This document shows positions 56,734 through 64,000 of a stretch of DNA of 64,000 bases, one piece after another. Source of the DNA: JAWKOK01 sp963765875 (GTDB taxonomy: Bacteria; Chloroflexota; Anaerolineae; Caldilineales; Caldilineaceae); NCBI GenBank assembly GCA_963765875.1, contig CAVXYK010000027.1, positions 1 through 64,000 on the forward strand. The letters are read 5' to 3'. A program made the translations under genes and the position numbers. Numbering within the stretch: position 1 is the stretch's first letter; each line of letters starts with the position of its first letter. The notes below the pieces were generated by a model, which saw only the letters and a list, made by a program, of their open reading frames with translations, was not told the origin of the DNA and did not search any database.

Positions 56734-58944
56734 CTATTGCAGTTTCCAGCGGATAAACTGGCGAGTTTCGGCCCAGAGCGAAGAGAATCCTTCTCTGCGT
56801 ACAATGTGAAATGCACGGTTTAGGCGTTCGTACCAGCCGCGGATCGGTGTCTGCCCATCAACTGCACCGGGCATGGTGAGGCGCTGAATCGTGTCTGCCT
56901 GCTGCGAGACCAACACGGAGCGAGGCGGCAGGTCTATCACTTGATAGAGCAGCGTCCAGAGCCGTGCTGCGGTCTCTGTCCAGCGAAACTCAGCGGCCCG
57001 CGCCCTGATAGCTTCCGTCTGTTTGGTCCGGGCCGCCTCATCTTCGATCAAAGTCCACAGGAGATCAGCACTCTCTTCCGGATCAAAGGAGTCGAAGTAG
57101 ACGACCTCTTCACCAAGCACCTCGGCCAGCGATCCGCCCCGGGAGGTAAGTGCCGGCGTGCCGATCTGGGCCGCTTCGAATGGATTGAGACCAAATCCCT
57201 CGGAGATAGACGGGTACAGAAGCACAACTGCATTCGCCAGGAGCCAGCCCTTCTCCGCCTCATCTACAATGCCAAGCTGCACTGTTTGCGCAGCTGCCTG
57301 TGGAAATTGTACGAGGATCTCTTGCTCCTCCGCCTGCGAACCGCCAAACGATACAGTTGGTCCTGCGAGGACAAGTTGCCCATCCCACCCATACTTCTCC
57401 AACAATGCAGCAAAGATGCGTATCACATGAGCACGGTTCTTGTGTTTGAAGTTGGTGCCCAGAACGAAAAGAAAGCGACCGGGTGTCAGATCGACCGCCT
57501 TGGGCGCTACAACTTTCTCCTGTAGGTGCATGTTGTGGTCAACACCCGCATATGCCACACAGGTGCGTCGCTCTTCCGGCGTCTCAAGGCCCCTATGGTG
57601 GGCGTCTGCCTCAACGTCTGCACTCAAATAGGCGATCCCGTCCGCATAGGCGAAGCATAGCTCTGTCGCTCGCTGGTATCGTTGCCATTCAGGATAGCTA
57701 CGAACGTAGTCGGGATCGGCATAGGCGATCAGGTCCAATTGCATGACCACAAATCGCCTGGCGATGGTACGTAGACGCAGCAGATCATCAGGATTCAGGA
57801 TCTGCAACGGACGAAAGACCAAATCAAACGCAGGTTCACTCAAATGTCGGAACTCGGACACCGGGCGCACCGAGTCCGCGTACTGAGACAGTTCCTGGAT
57901 CATCGACTCGGGCAATGAGCTGTGTACCAGCAACGTCACCGGTGACCTTCGTTCCGGCGCCAGGCCCATCGCCCGCACCAGTTCGAGTGCAAACACGCTG
58001 GTCCCGGTCGTTGTCGGAGCAATGTAGGTAATGTCAATGGCAATCCGAGTGCCGAGCAGGGCCATGGAAGCGGTGTCAATGGCTTGGGCCAACGCCGTCG
58101 ACCTGCTGCTACTGAAGTCATGTATCCAGTTTCGATACCAGGGATAGCGCTGGTTGATCAGTTTCTCGTGCTGATCCTGGATCGTAGATCGACTGGTGTT
58201 GAATGACGCTGAGCCAACATGGTAGACGAAGAGATCGTCTGCGGCCACATGCGAAAAACCGAGAGTGATGGCCCGCTGGGAAAAATCGACCTCCTCCCCA
58301 TAGCCGGGAGCGAAGGCTTCGTCGAAGAAGCCGATAACGTTCAGCGCCGATCGCCGAAAGTACGTACAATGACCAATGGCAGTCGGGATCGATGGGTGCA
58401 GGCGAAGAGATGCCGTGCGCACACGCTCATCCGCTTCCTCCGTGCTCATCTGGCCCGGCAAGTCGGTCGACTGTCGATTTCGATAGGGGACGGAGAGGAT
58501 GCTGCCATAATTGGTCAGGGGCGTTGCTGTCGCAACCGTCGTGCGAGAATAGGCCGCAGCACGCAGACGCGGCAGCCACGCCGGCGGATAGGTCGTGTCA
58601 CTGTTGACCATGACCAGGTCGCGCGGACCGGCAGACTGGAAACCCAGATTGACGCTGCCGACGAATCCCGTATTTGTCGGCTTACAGAAATAGCCGAACT
58701 GACGGCCAAAGCGAGTTCCTGCGTCGGAAAAGGACTTGGCAATGCGTTCATCTGTACTCGCATCATCGATGAGCATAATAGGCACATCGTCAGGCGTGTT
58801 GGCAACAAGGCTGCGGACGCAGTTCAACAGATCATCATGCGCGTTGAAAATCGGTATTACCAGCGCCGGCTGATCGATTGGAAAATCCTTGATCCAGGCC
58901 CGGATCCGATCAATAAGTTCATTCATCACCTTGTCACTATTCAT
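56734..58944 (-). CDS. Bifunctional glycosyltransferase: GT2-type N-domain plus GT4-type C-domain
   Basis: 736 residues. Residues 20-250 are a GT2 (GT-A fold) domain: ALVIPIFNAHDDLLNCVRSL, IMLIDDASTDERI, LVMVNSDTTYPPAWLP (DxD-like) and GFFDEAFAPGYGEEVDFSQRA. Residues 290-690 are a GT4 (GT-B) domain: GTSVFALELVRAM, GRFLFVLGTNFKHKNR, LLYPSISEGFGLNPFEAAQIGTP (E-x7-E nucleotide-sugar binding). Such fusions build surface polysaccharides or glycolipids, adding two sugars in succession. No membrane helices. Last gene of the GT operon. Confidence 0.9.
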   Translation of the reverse strand: MNSDKVMNELIDRIRAWIKDFPIDQPALVIPIFNAHDDLLNCVRSLVANTPDDVPIMLIDDASTDERIAKSFSDAGTRFGRQFGYFCKPTNTGFVGSVNLGFQSAGPRDLVMVNSDTTYPPAWLPRLRAAAYSRTTVATATPLTNYGSILSVPYRNRQSTDLPGQMSTEEADERVRTASLRLHPSIPTAIGHCTYFRRSALNVIGFFDEAFAPGYGEEVDFSQRAITLGFSHVAADDLFVYHVGSASFNTSRSTIQDQHEKLINQRYPWYRNWIHDFSSSRSTALAQAIDTASMALLGTRIAIDITYIAPTTTGTSVFALELVRAMGLAPERRSPVTLLVHSSLPESMIQELSQYADSVRPVSEFRHLSEPAFDLVFRPLQILNPDDLLRLRTIARRFVVMQLDLIAYADPDYVRSYPEWQRYQRATELCFAYADGIAYLSADVEADAHHRGLETPEERRTCVAYAGVDHNMHLQEKVVAPKAVDLTPGRFLFVLGTNFKHKNRAHVIRIFAALLEKYGWDGQLVLAGPTVSFGGSQAEEQEILVQFPQAAAQTVQLGIVDEAEKGWLLANAVVLLYPSISEGFGLNPFEAAQIGTPALTSRGGSLAEVLGEEVVYFDSFDPEESADLLWTLIEDEAARTKQTEAIRARAAEFRWTETAARLWTLLYQVIDLPPRSVLVSQQADTIQRLTMPGAVDGQTPIRGWYERLNRAFHIVRREGFSSLWAETRQFIRWKLQ

Positions 58945-59011
58945 GGCAAATCTGGATTCCGCTTCTTGCGCTGAGACTTGACCTCAAACCTCCACAACTA
59001 AAGTGGAAGAT

Positions 59012-61207
59012 TCATTCAGAGCGTTCCACTTCAACATCAATCATTCGATAGATCTCAAGCACATATTGGTTGCGCTGAACCATCGCAGGCGCGTGATCAT
59101 ACGTCAGTTCAAGCACAGGCGTATCCCACGTAAAGGTGTCGACAGGTTCCAGCAGAGCCTCTTCGAAGAAAGGCGTCGAGCCCTGTTTTCGTATCACATA
59201 GACCGATCTCCCCGCTTGTTGCCAGTCCGCGATTTGAGCCGTCATCGCCGGCATGGCCAGTTGGTCTTCCTGCAGGTCGAATGCGGTCATCTGATACAGA
59301 TACTGAAGCGGCGTGCCGAAGACCGCACCCACGCCGACCGGTGCGTCGTCGACAAAAAGAGCAATCGGCTGGTCATTGGCTTCTTCATCCAGGAGGGTCG
59401 CCAATTGGGCCAACTGATCTACACCGCCCGCATAGTCGACCTGCTGCCCGATCAGTCGATTATTATAGAGCAGCAGGCCCACAAGTGCGATTGCCAGCGC
59501 CGCGCCAGCGAATCGTCCTGCAGGCTGTAGGCGCGGTTGTCGCCACAACCAGACCAATGCATAGCCAACCGCAATCATGATCAATGGAACGGTGACCGGC
59601 ACATAGCGCCGCATGGCATAGATCTGGATAGGATTATTGAAGATATTATAGAGGTAGAAGATCGTAAAAAAGCCGCCCACGCTGAGCAACGGCCACATGA
59701 AACGCCACGCTTCCCGCTCCAGAATCAGCACGCCGCCCAAAACGCTCACCCAAATGGCCAGCGGCGACAGGTACCAGCCCAGCCTGACCAAGTTTTCATG
59801 GTCAGAGATCGGGACCAGGGTCTGTGCATACCAGTAGCCCCAAAACTCAATATCACCAAGAGCTGGGCGGATGAAGTAGGCGTAGAGAGCTAGGAGCACC
59901 AGGAGCAAAGAGAGAAGATGGCGCACCTTGCGGCTGGCTGCCGCTGCGCCAAGCAGCCGCAGCAGAAGATCACGTCTGTAGAGAAAGGCGTAGCCGAAGA
60001 GGAGGCCAAAGAAGACGAACAGTAGGAAGAGCACCACGAATTGACGTTGTAGGATGGCGAGTACTGCACCATAAGTATTGAGCGTATACGGTCTCGAGAA
60101 GAGCAAGGCATGAACCGATGCGTAGGCTACGGAGATCGAAAACGACCCCCAGAACCACCACTCTGAACGGCGCCATTCCCGGTTTGCAAGCAGGTAGAGA
60201 CTCCAGATCGCCGGCAGCAACAACAGCGGCAACATGTCGATGCGCACCAGAAAGACCTGGCCCAGGGTCAGGCCAGCAGCCAGACCCCAAAGACTATTGG
60301 GATCGCGACGCATGACAAACTGAGTAAACATCCAGAGCCCGGCCCAGACCAGGTACTGGGAAAGGGGTTCTGCCGTGGGATAGCGGGCGAAGTAGATCTG
60401 CAACGGCGCCAGAATCAACAACAGCGCCGGCAACCATGCGAAACCCGTTGCCCCCAAGGTGCGAGCCAGCAGGCTGCGCGCAAAGAGGTAGACGGCCCAG
60501 ACGCTCAGCATGGCCCACAAAGGCGTCATCGCCAGCGCGCCCCAGATACCGCCGAGACTATAGGCAATGGCAAGCCAGGTCGGATGGAGAGAGAAGAATT
60601 GCGGAATCAGCAGGTCGAGTTCTGTATCGGAGCGATAGAAGCCGGGCAAATGGATGAAGTCGACCTGTTCCCAGGCCTCCAATCGACGCAGCAGCCCAGG
60701 CCAGAGATCTGGATCGAGATCTGCCAGCAACGGCTCCCGGATCAGCAGCGCGCCCGTGTTGGCGATGTTGGCGCCCAGGCTAACGTAGACACCGGCATCA
60801 GCACCGCCGGTGACAAATTCGTGGGGCTGGATGAAGAGCCAGCCACTCACGAATAGCAGCAGAACGACCGCAAGCCAGTCGCCCCTCGGTGCAGCCACTG
60901 GACGCCAACGCCAGCTGATGTTTGAGGCCTCGCCAGCAACCCCCAGAATCAGCGAGATGCCCAGCAGCATCAGTGTGAGGTTGGCCAGGCTGAAAAAGCC
61001 CAGCTCAGCCAAGAAAAGGCCCGCCGTCCCGGTCGTGATGATTGACAGGGTGAGGGCTAGAAAGATCGCTTCCAGCCAATCGAGCGCATCGCCTCGCCGG
61101 CTGCGGGAAGCAAACATCAGGACAACCAGCAGGCCGGGCAGTGCGAACGCGAAGGCCAAAGCCAGCGCCGTCAAGGCGGGTATCATCGACTCCATCATAC
61201 CGGCCAC
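59012..61207 (-). CDS. GT-C-like polytopic membrane protein
   Basis: 731 residues with about 13 membrane helices. It begins with an N-terminal helix pair (ALTALALAFAFALPGLLVVLMF). The first extracytoplasmic region QPHEFVTGGADAGVYVSLGANIANTG contains acidic/His residues of the kind found in GT-C catalytic loops. IYFARYPTAEPLSQYLVW and LRRDLLLRLLGAAA helices follow. A periplasmic C-terminal domain (ALFVDDAPVGVGAVFG..., IADWQQAGRSVYVIRKQG) ends the chain. A lipid-linked-sugar-dependent transferase is the likely role, but GT-C identity is inferred from shape. It overlaps the preceding gene by 13 bases. Confidence 0.75.
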   Translation of the reverse strand: MAGMMESMIPALTALALAFAFALPGLLVVLMFASRSRRGDALDWLEAIFLALTLSIITTGTAGLFLAELGFFSLANLTLMLLGISLILGVAGEASNISWRWRPVAAPRGDWLAVVLLLFVSGWLFIQPHEFVTGGADAGVYVSLGANIANTGALLIREPLLADLDPDLWPGLLRRLEAWEQVDFIHLPGFYRSDTELDLLIPQFFSLHPTWLAIAYSLGGIWGALAMTPLWAMLSVWAVYLFARSLLARTLGATGFAWLPALLLILAPLQIYFARYPTAEPLSQYLVWAGLWMFTQFVMRRDPNSLWGLAAGLTLGQVFLVRIDMLPLLLLPAIWSLYLLANREWRRSEWWFWGSFSISVAYASVHALLFSRPYTLNTYGAVLAILQRQFVVLFLLFVFFGLLFGYAFLYRRDLLLRLLGAAAASRKVRHLLSLLLVLLALYAYFIRPALGDIEFWGYWYAQTLVPISDHENLVRLGWYLSPLAIWVSVLGGVLILEREAWRFMWPLLSVGGFFTIFYLYNIFNNPIQIYAMRRYVPVTVPLIMIAVGYALVWLWRQPRLQPAGRFAGAALAIALVGLLLYNNRLIGQQVDYAGGVDQLAQLATLLDEEANDQPIALFVDDAPVGVGAVFGTPLQYLYQMTAFDLQEDQLAMPAMTAQIADWQQAGRSVYVIRKQGSTPFFEEALLEPVDTFTWDTPVLELTYDHAPAMVQRNQYVLEIYRMIDVEVERSE

Positions 61208-62415
61208 CGATTCCTTTGTCGCACACGCTCACTGATTGACTGCACGAAATCAAGATTTTGCTGTGCAACCACAGACGGCGCACATTCGCGCTCAACATAG
61301 CCGTGCGCCGCCCCGCCCATACGCTGGCGCAGTTCAGTCTCGTGCGCAAGCCGCGACAGCCATGTCACGACTTGCGGCAGTTCATTGGCATCCGTTGCGA
61401 TTTTGATACACGCGTCGTCCGGCAACTCGGCGAAGGCGTCTCTGTTTGAGACCAAGCATGGTTTTCCGGCAGCCATCATCGACAGGAGCGCCGCCGAGGT
61501 CTCGCCGGTGGTTGGATGGCGCAGATTGATCCCGATGTCTACGGCATGCAGATAATCGGCGAATATGTCGTCATCCGCATAGCCTACGAATCGGACAATA
61601 TCGTCCAGACCCATTTCAGTAGCCATCGACTGCACCTCATAGCCGTCGATGACAGCGCCTACAACGGCATAGCGGATGCCGGGCAGTTCTCCGCGCAGCT
61701 CCGCCAGCGCTTGAAGCACAACATGGATGCGCTTTGGGGGAGCGGCGTAGCCAAATGACCCGATCATCAGTTCGTCGGCAGTGTAGCCAAGCCGCGAACG
61801 GGCGCTGGCCGCGGCATCCTGACAATTCTGCCGGGAGGCGCAGGAAACAGAGCGCGGCTGGTTGATCTGCGTAACCGGCGTGTATGGGCACCGTCGACTG
61901 ACATAACGCCGGGCATAGTGACTGTGGGTGATGACGCCGAGGCTGACATCACCAATTCGTTTCAGAAGAGGAAAGCGTTCATCCTCGCGAGCGAGGCTGT
62001 CGCTGAGAATCTTTCTACCGGCACGAAAGCCCTCCATGCCTTTTTCATAGCACATTTCGCGGAGATATGCGCCGCGTTCCCCGCTGCGTACCAACAGATC
62101 GTCGTGAAATGCATATAGATTGGGATCGTGAAGCACAGTGACACCCGGATTCGACATAAGCGTCTCGTAAATACCTCGATGGTACAGTGTGTTGTTGCCC
62201 ATCTGGTAGAGGCACATGTCGAACCGTTCTTCGAGCGGTCCGCGGAACGAATCGATGGCTCTGATTTCGAGCCCTTCGACGGGCTCAACCTGGGCAGGAT
62301 CGTCGACGTAGAGCGTCACATGCGCCAGCCGTGAGAGATGAGGCAACAGCTCCATGCTGTAGTTGGCGATGCCGCTCTTCTGGGGCGGCATCGGCGAGAA
62401 GAAGGCCAAACGCAT
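61195..62415 (-). CDS. GT4-family glycosyltransferase
   Basis: 406 residues. It begins MRLAFFSPMPPQKSGIANYSMELLPHL, the typical GT4 glycine-loop start. GSFGYAAPPKRIHVVLQALAEL and the nucleotide-sugar site ...GINLRHPTTGETSAALLSMMAAGKPCLV follow, with Glu in the E-x7-E position. It starts two bases after the GT2 gene and is coupled to the next gene by a 13-base overlap, so all three are one operon. Confidence 0.9.
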   Translation of the reverse strand: MRLAFFSPMPPQKSGIANYSMELLPHLSRLAHVTLYVDDPAQVEPVEGLEIRAIDSFRGPLEERFDMCLYQMGNNTLYHRGIYETLMSNPGVTVLHDPNLYAFHDDLLVRSGERGAYLREMCYEKGMEGFRAGRKILSDSLAREDERFPLLKRIGDVSLGVITHSHYARRYVSRRCPYTPVTQINQPRSVSCASRQNCQDAAASARSRLGYTADELMIGSFGYAAPPKRIHVVLQALAELRGELPGIRYAVVGAVIDGYEVQSMATEMGLDDIVRFVGYADDDIFADYLHAVDIGINLRHPTTGETSAALLSMMAAGKPCLVSNRDAFAELPDDACIKIATDANELPQVVTWLSRLAHETELRQRMGGAAHGYVERECAPSVVAQQNLDFVQSISERVRQRNRWPV

Positions 62416-62417
62416 GG

Positions 62418-63923
62418 CTAGCCGCCCTGCTCATCTGTGGCGTTCTTCTGACTGCCGTCACCTAGGTCATCACCACTGCGGGAGGAGCCAACCGGGCTAG
62501 CAGTTGGCGACGCAGACAGAGCCAGTCGGTCTTCAAGCTGGATCAGCCGATAGGCGAACTCGCCGGATTGTTGCGCCAGTCTGGTCGTATCGCGATCTGC
62601 CTCGATCCACCAATCTGACAGATCATTGAGCAGATCATGGGTCTCATTGACGATCTCATACATCTCGATCTGAAAGGTGCGCAGCTCGCGCAGCCGCTCC
62701 AAGACCTGATAGTTGTACTCATTCTGCTGTTGCGTCAACGGGCGTACATACCAGGTAGTGGCGATGTTATTCCAGAAAGTACGAAATCGGGCAAGTAGCG
62801 TTCCGATCACAGGAACTGAGGAAGTGAACGGTTGTTCACCAACGTATGACTTTGTCTGTAGCAGCGTATCCGACTCGCTCCATCGAATGAAATTTCCCTC
62901 TTTCAAGGCATCCGAAGATCGCGTATGGGCACGGTTGTAGAGCGTACGCGTCGTTTCTGCCAGATCAGCAACGCCGGCGGCGATGGCCTGCTCTTCTTCT
63001 AACGTGGGAATCGTAGCGGGAAATAGATCTACGTCCATTGCTTCTTCTCTCCGGGTGCGCCAAATCTCCGGCATCTGTCGCAGGGCGTTACGATAAGCGA
63101 TGCCCAGTGCTTGCCATTCTCGCGCCGAACGACCCTTTAGCCAATCCTGCTCTGCCGGGAAAGTCTGTTCCAGTAGCTCGCTGGCTGGCGAATGCTTGAG
63201 CAGATACCGCCATCGTCCGCTATGGATCTGTCTCAGATAAAAGGCGCTCTCTTTTTCTGTTGTCGCAGCTTCAACATGGGTGGCCACCGAATCCGGGACA
63301 TAGACGACGCGGAAACCAGCATCTCGTGCGCGTCGACAAAGGTCCGCTTCTTCAAAATAGAGGAAGAACCCTTCGTCAAAGTGGCCGATCTGGTCCAACA
63401 TGGAGTGGCGCAATGCAATCGCTGCCCCGATTACATAGTCAACATCGCGCTGTTCATCACATTGACCCTCGTCTACTTCCCGTAAGCCATAGTGCCCGGG
63501 AAATGCCTGAGGCGATGTGATATAACCGCCCGCATGTTGGATGGTCTTCGAATCCGGGTAGAGCAACTTGCAGCCTGCAATCCCAATGGACATATCCCGG
63601 ACCATCGGCTCAACCAGCGCACGGAGCCAGTTTTGCTCAACGACCACGTCGGGATTGATGAGCACGGCAATTTCAGCCTGGGACTTCCGCAATGCGACAT
63701 TGTTGCCCCCGCCGTAGCCCAGATTTCGATGATTCTCTGTGCGCGCGATCTCCGGGAAGTGACTTTCCAGATAGGAAATGGAATCGTCAGTCGACGCGTT
63801 GTCAACGATGGTGATGCTGTATGAGGGATAGCCGAGCTGCTGCAGGGCGTGGAGACAGTCTTTCAGGAACGATTGGCTGTTCCAGTTTAAGACGATAATT
63901 GAAACACTGGGCAATGAAGACAT
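62418..63923 (-). CDS. GT2-family glycosyltransferase (rhamnosyltransferase-like) with C-terminal helical extension
   Basis: 501 residues. The GT2 domain (residues 1-270) has VSIIVLNWNSQSFLKDCLHAL, ITIVDNASTDDSISYLESHF, NLGYGGGNNVALR, EIAVLINPDVVVEQNWL, GCKLLYPDSKTIQHAGG, YVIGAAIALRH and GFFLYFEEADLCRRARDAG, matching WbbL/rhamnosyltransferase-like enzymes. Residues 270-501 are a mostly helical extension with possible coiled coil (YNYQVLERLRELRTFQIEMYEIVNETHDLLNDL) ending in a Ser/Gly/Asp-rich tail. Two bases separate it from the GT4 gene. Confidence 0.9.
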   Translation of the reverse strand: MSSLPSVSIIVLNWNSQSFLKDCLHALQQLGYPSYSITIVDNASTDDSISYLESHFPEIARTENHRNLGYGGGNNVALRKSQAEIAVLINPDVVVEQNWLRALVEPMVRDMSIGIAGCKLLYPDSKTIQHAGGYITSPQAFPGHYGLREVDEGQCDEQRDVDYVIGAAIALRHSMLDQIGHFDEGFFLYFEEADLCRRARDAGFRVVYVPDSVATHVEAATTEKESAFYLRQIHSGRWRYLLKHSPASELLEQTFPAEQDWLKGRSAREWQALGIAYRNALRQMPEIWRTRREEAMDVDLFPATIPTLEEEQAIAAGVADLAETTRTLYNRAHTRSSDALKEGNFIRWSESDTLLQTKSYVGEQPFTSSVPVIGTLLARFRTFWNNIATTWYVRPLTQQQNEYNYQVLERLRELRTFQIEMYEIVNETHDLLNDLSDWWIEADRDTTRLAQQSGEFAYRLIQLEDRLALSASPTASPVGSSRSGDDLGDGSQKNATDEQGG

Positions 63924-63945
63924 AAGACCATCTCAAGTCGGCGAT

Positions 63946-64000
63946 TTAGGGTCGTACGATAGGTTGTTCCTCAAAGACGATCTCGCCCGATTCCGCTACA
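63946..64000 (-). CDS. C-terminal end of an unidentified gene (partial)
   Basis: The last open codons on the minus strand read VAESGEIVFEEQPIVRP followed by a TAA stop at 63946-63948, 22 bases before the GT2 start. Too little is inside the window to identify it. Its position suggests another gene of the glycan operon. Confidence 0.5.
   Translation of the reverse strand, partial: VAESGEIVFEEQPIVRP

Overview
The window looks like a chromosomal stretch of an uncultured Chloroflexota bacterium (Anaerolineae/Caldilineae type). This is inferred from gene style: an XRE-NB-ARC-TPR regulator, WD40 propellers, many sugar ABC transporters, DUF1593 nucleoside-hydrolase-like proteins, DUF4038/DUF5060 glycosidases, and GC-rich intergenic inverted repeats. 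No rRNA, tRNA, CRISPR array or replication origin was seen.

Layout. 1-2.3 kb: a broken NB-ARC/TPR regulator. 2.5-4.9 kb: a small secreted repeat protein split by a 205-bp MITE-like element, a DUF6069 membrane protein and a frameshifted SDR. 5.0-30.5 kb: a long minus-strand carbohydrate-utilisation array. It holds three DUF1593 proteins and one IUNH-type hydrolase, four aldo/keto reductases or NAD-epimerase-type enzymes, two DUF4038 glycosidases, an L-fucose/L-arabinose-isomerase-like protein, a ROK kinase, an inositol-monophosphatase-like gene split by a second MITE, a YdcF-like protein, a WD40 gene and a complete ribose-type ABC transporter. The substrate-binding lipoprotein of that transporter carries two almost identical binding domains in tandem. 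30.6-37.5 kb: a GNAT enzyme and a five-gene oligopeptide-type ABC transporter. 37.9-42.5 kb: an FGGY kinase, a split transketolase and a divergent SorC-type regulator with a clear palindrome between them. 42.6-54.2 kb: a sugar or sugar-alcohol pathway (GDSL hydrolase, FGGY kinase, class II aldolase, HAD phosphatase, PHP protein, SorE-like dehydrogenase, SrlD-like dehydrogenase, DeoR regulator, rhamnulokinase). 54.2-64 kb: a patatin-like phospholipase, a GH26-like glycosidase and four surface-glycan genes (glycosyltransferases and a GT-C-like membrane protein).

How the genes work together. The sugar genes fit one theme. Secreted or cytoplasmic glycosidases release unusual sugars or glycosides, the RbsABC-type and Opp/Dpp-type transporters import them, and isomerases, AKRs, kinases, the split transketolase and the class II aldolase feed central metabolism. 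The exact substrate cannot be read from the sequence. Two explicit ideas are an N-/O-riboside-like glycoside for the four nucleoside-hydrolase-fold proteins, and D-apiose for the kinase plus split transketolase.

Quality. About fifteen genes are interrupted by one or more frameshifts. They are dense at 43.5-48.9 kb and absent from most of 19.5-33 kb and 54-64 kb. At least one lies in a short C-run, so uncorrected sequencing error is a serious alternative to real decay. The two MITE insertions are different. Both have intact terminal inverted repeats and perfect 9-bp target duplications, and removing each one restores a precise reading frame, so they are real biology.
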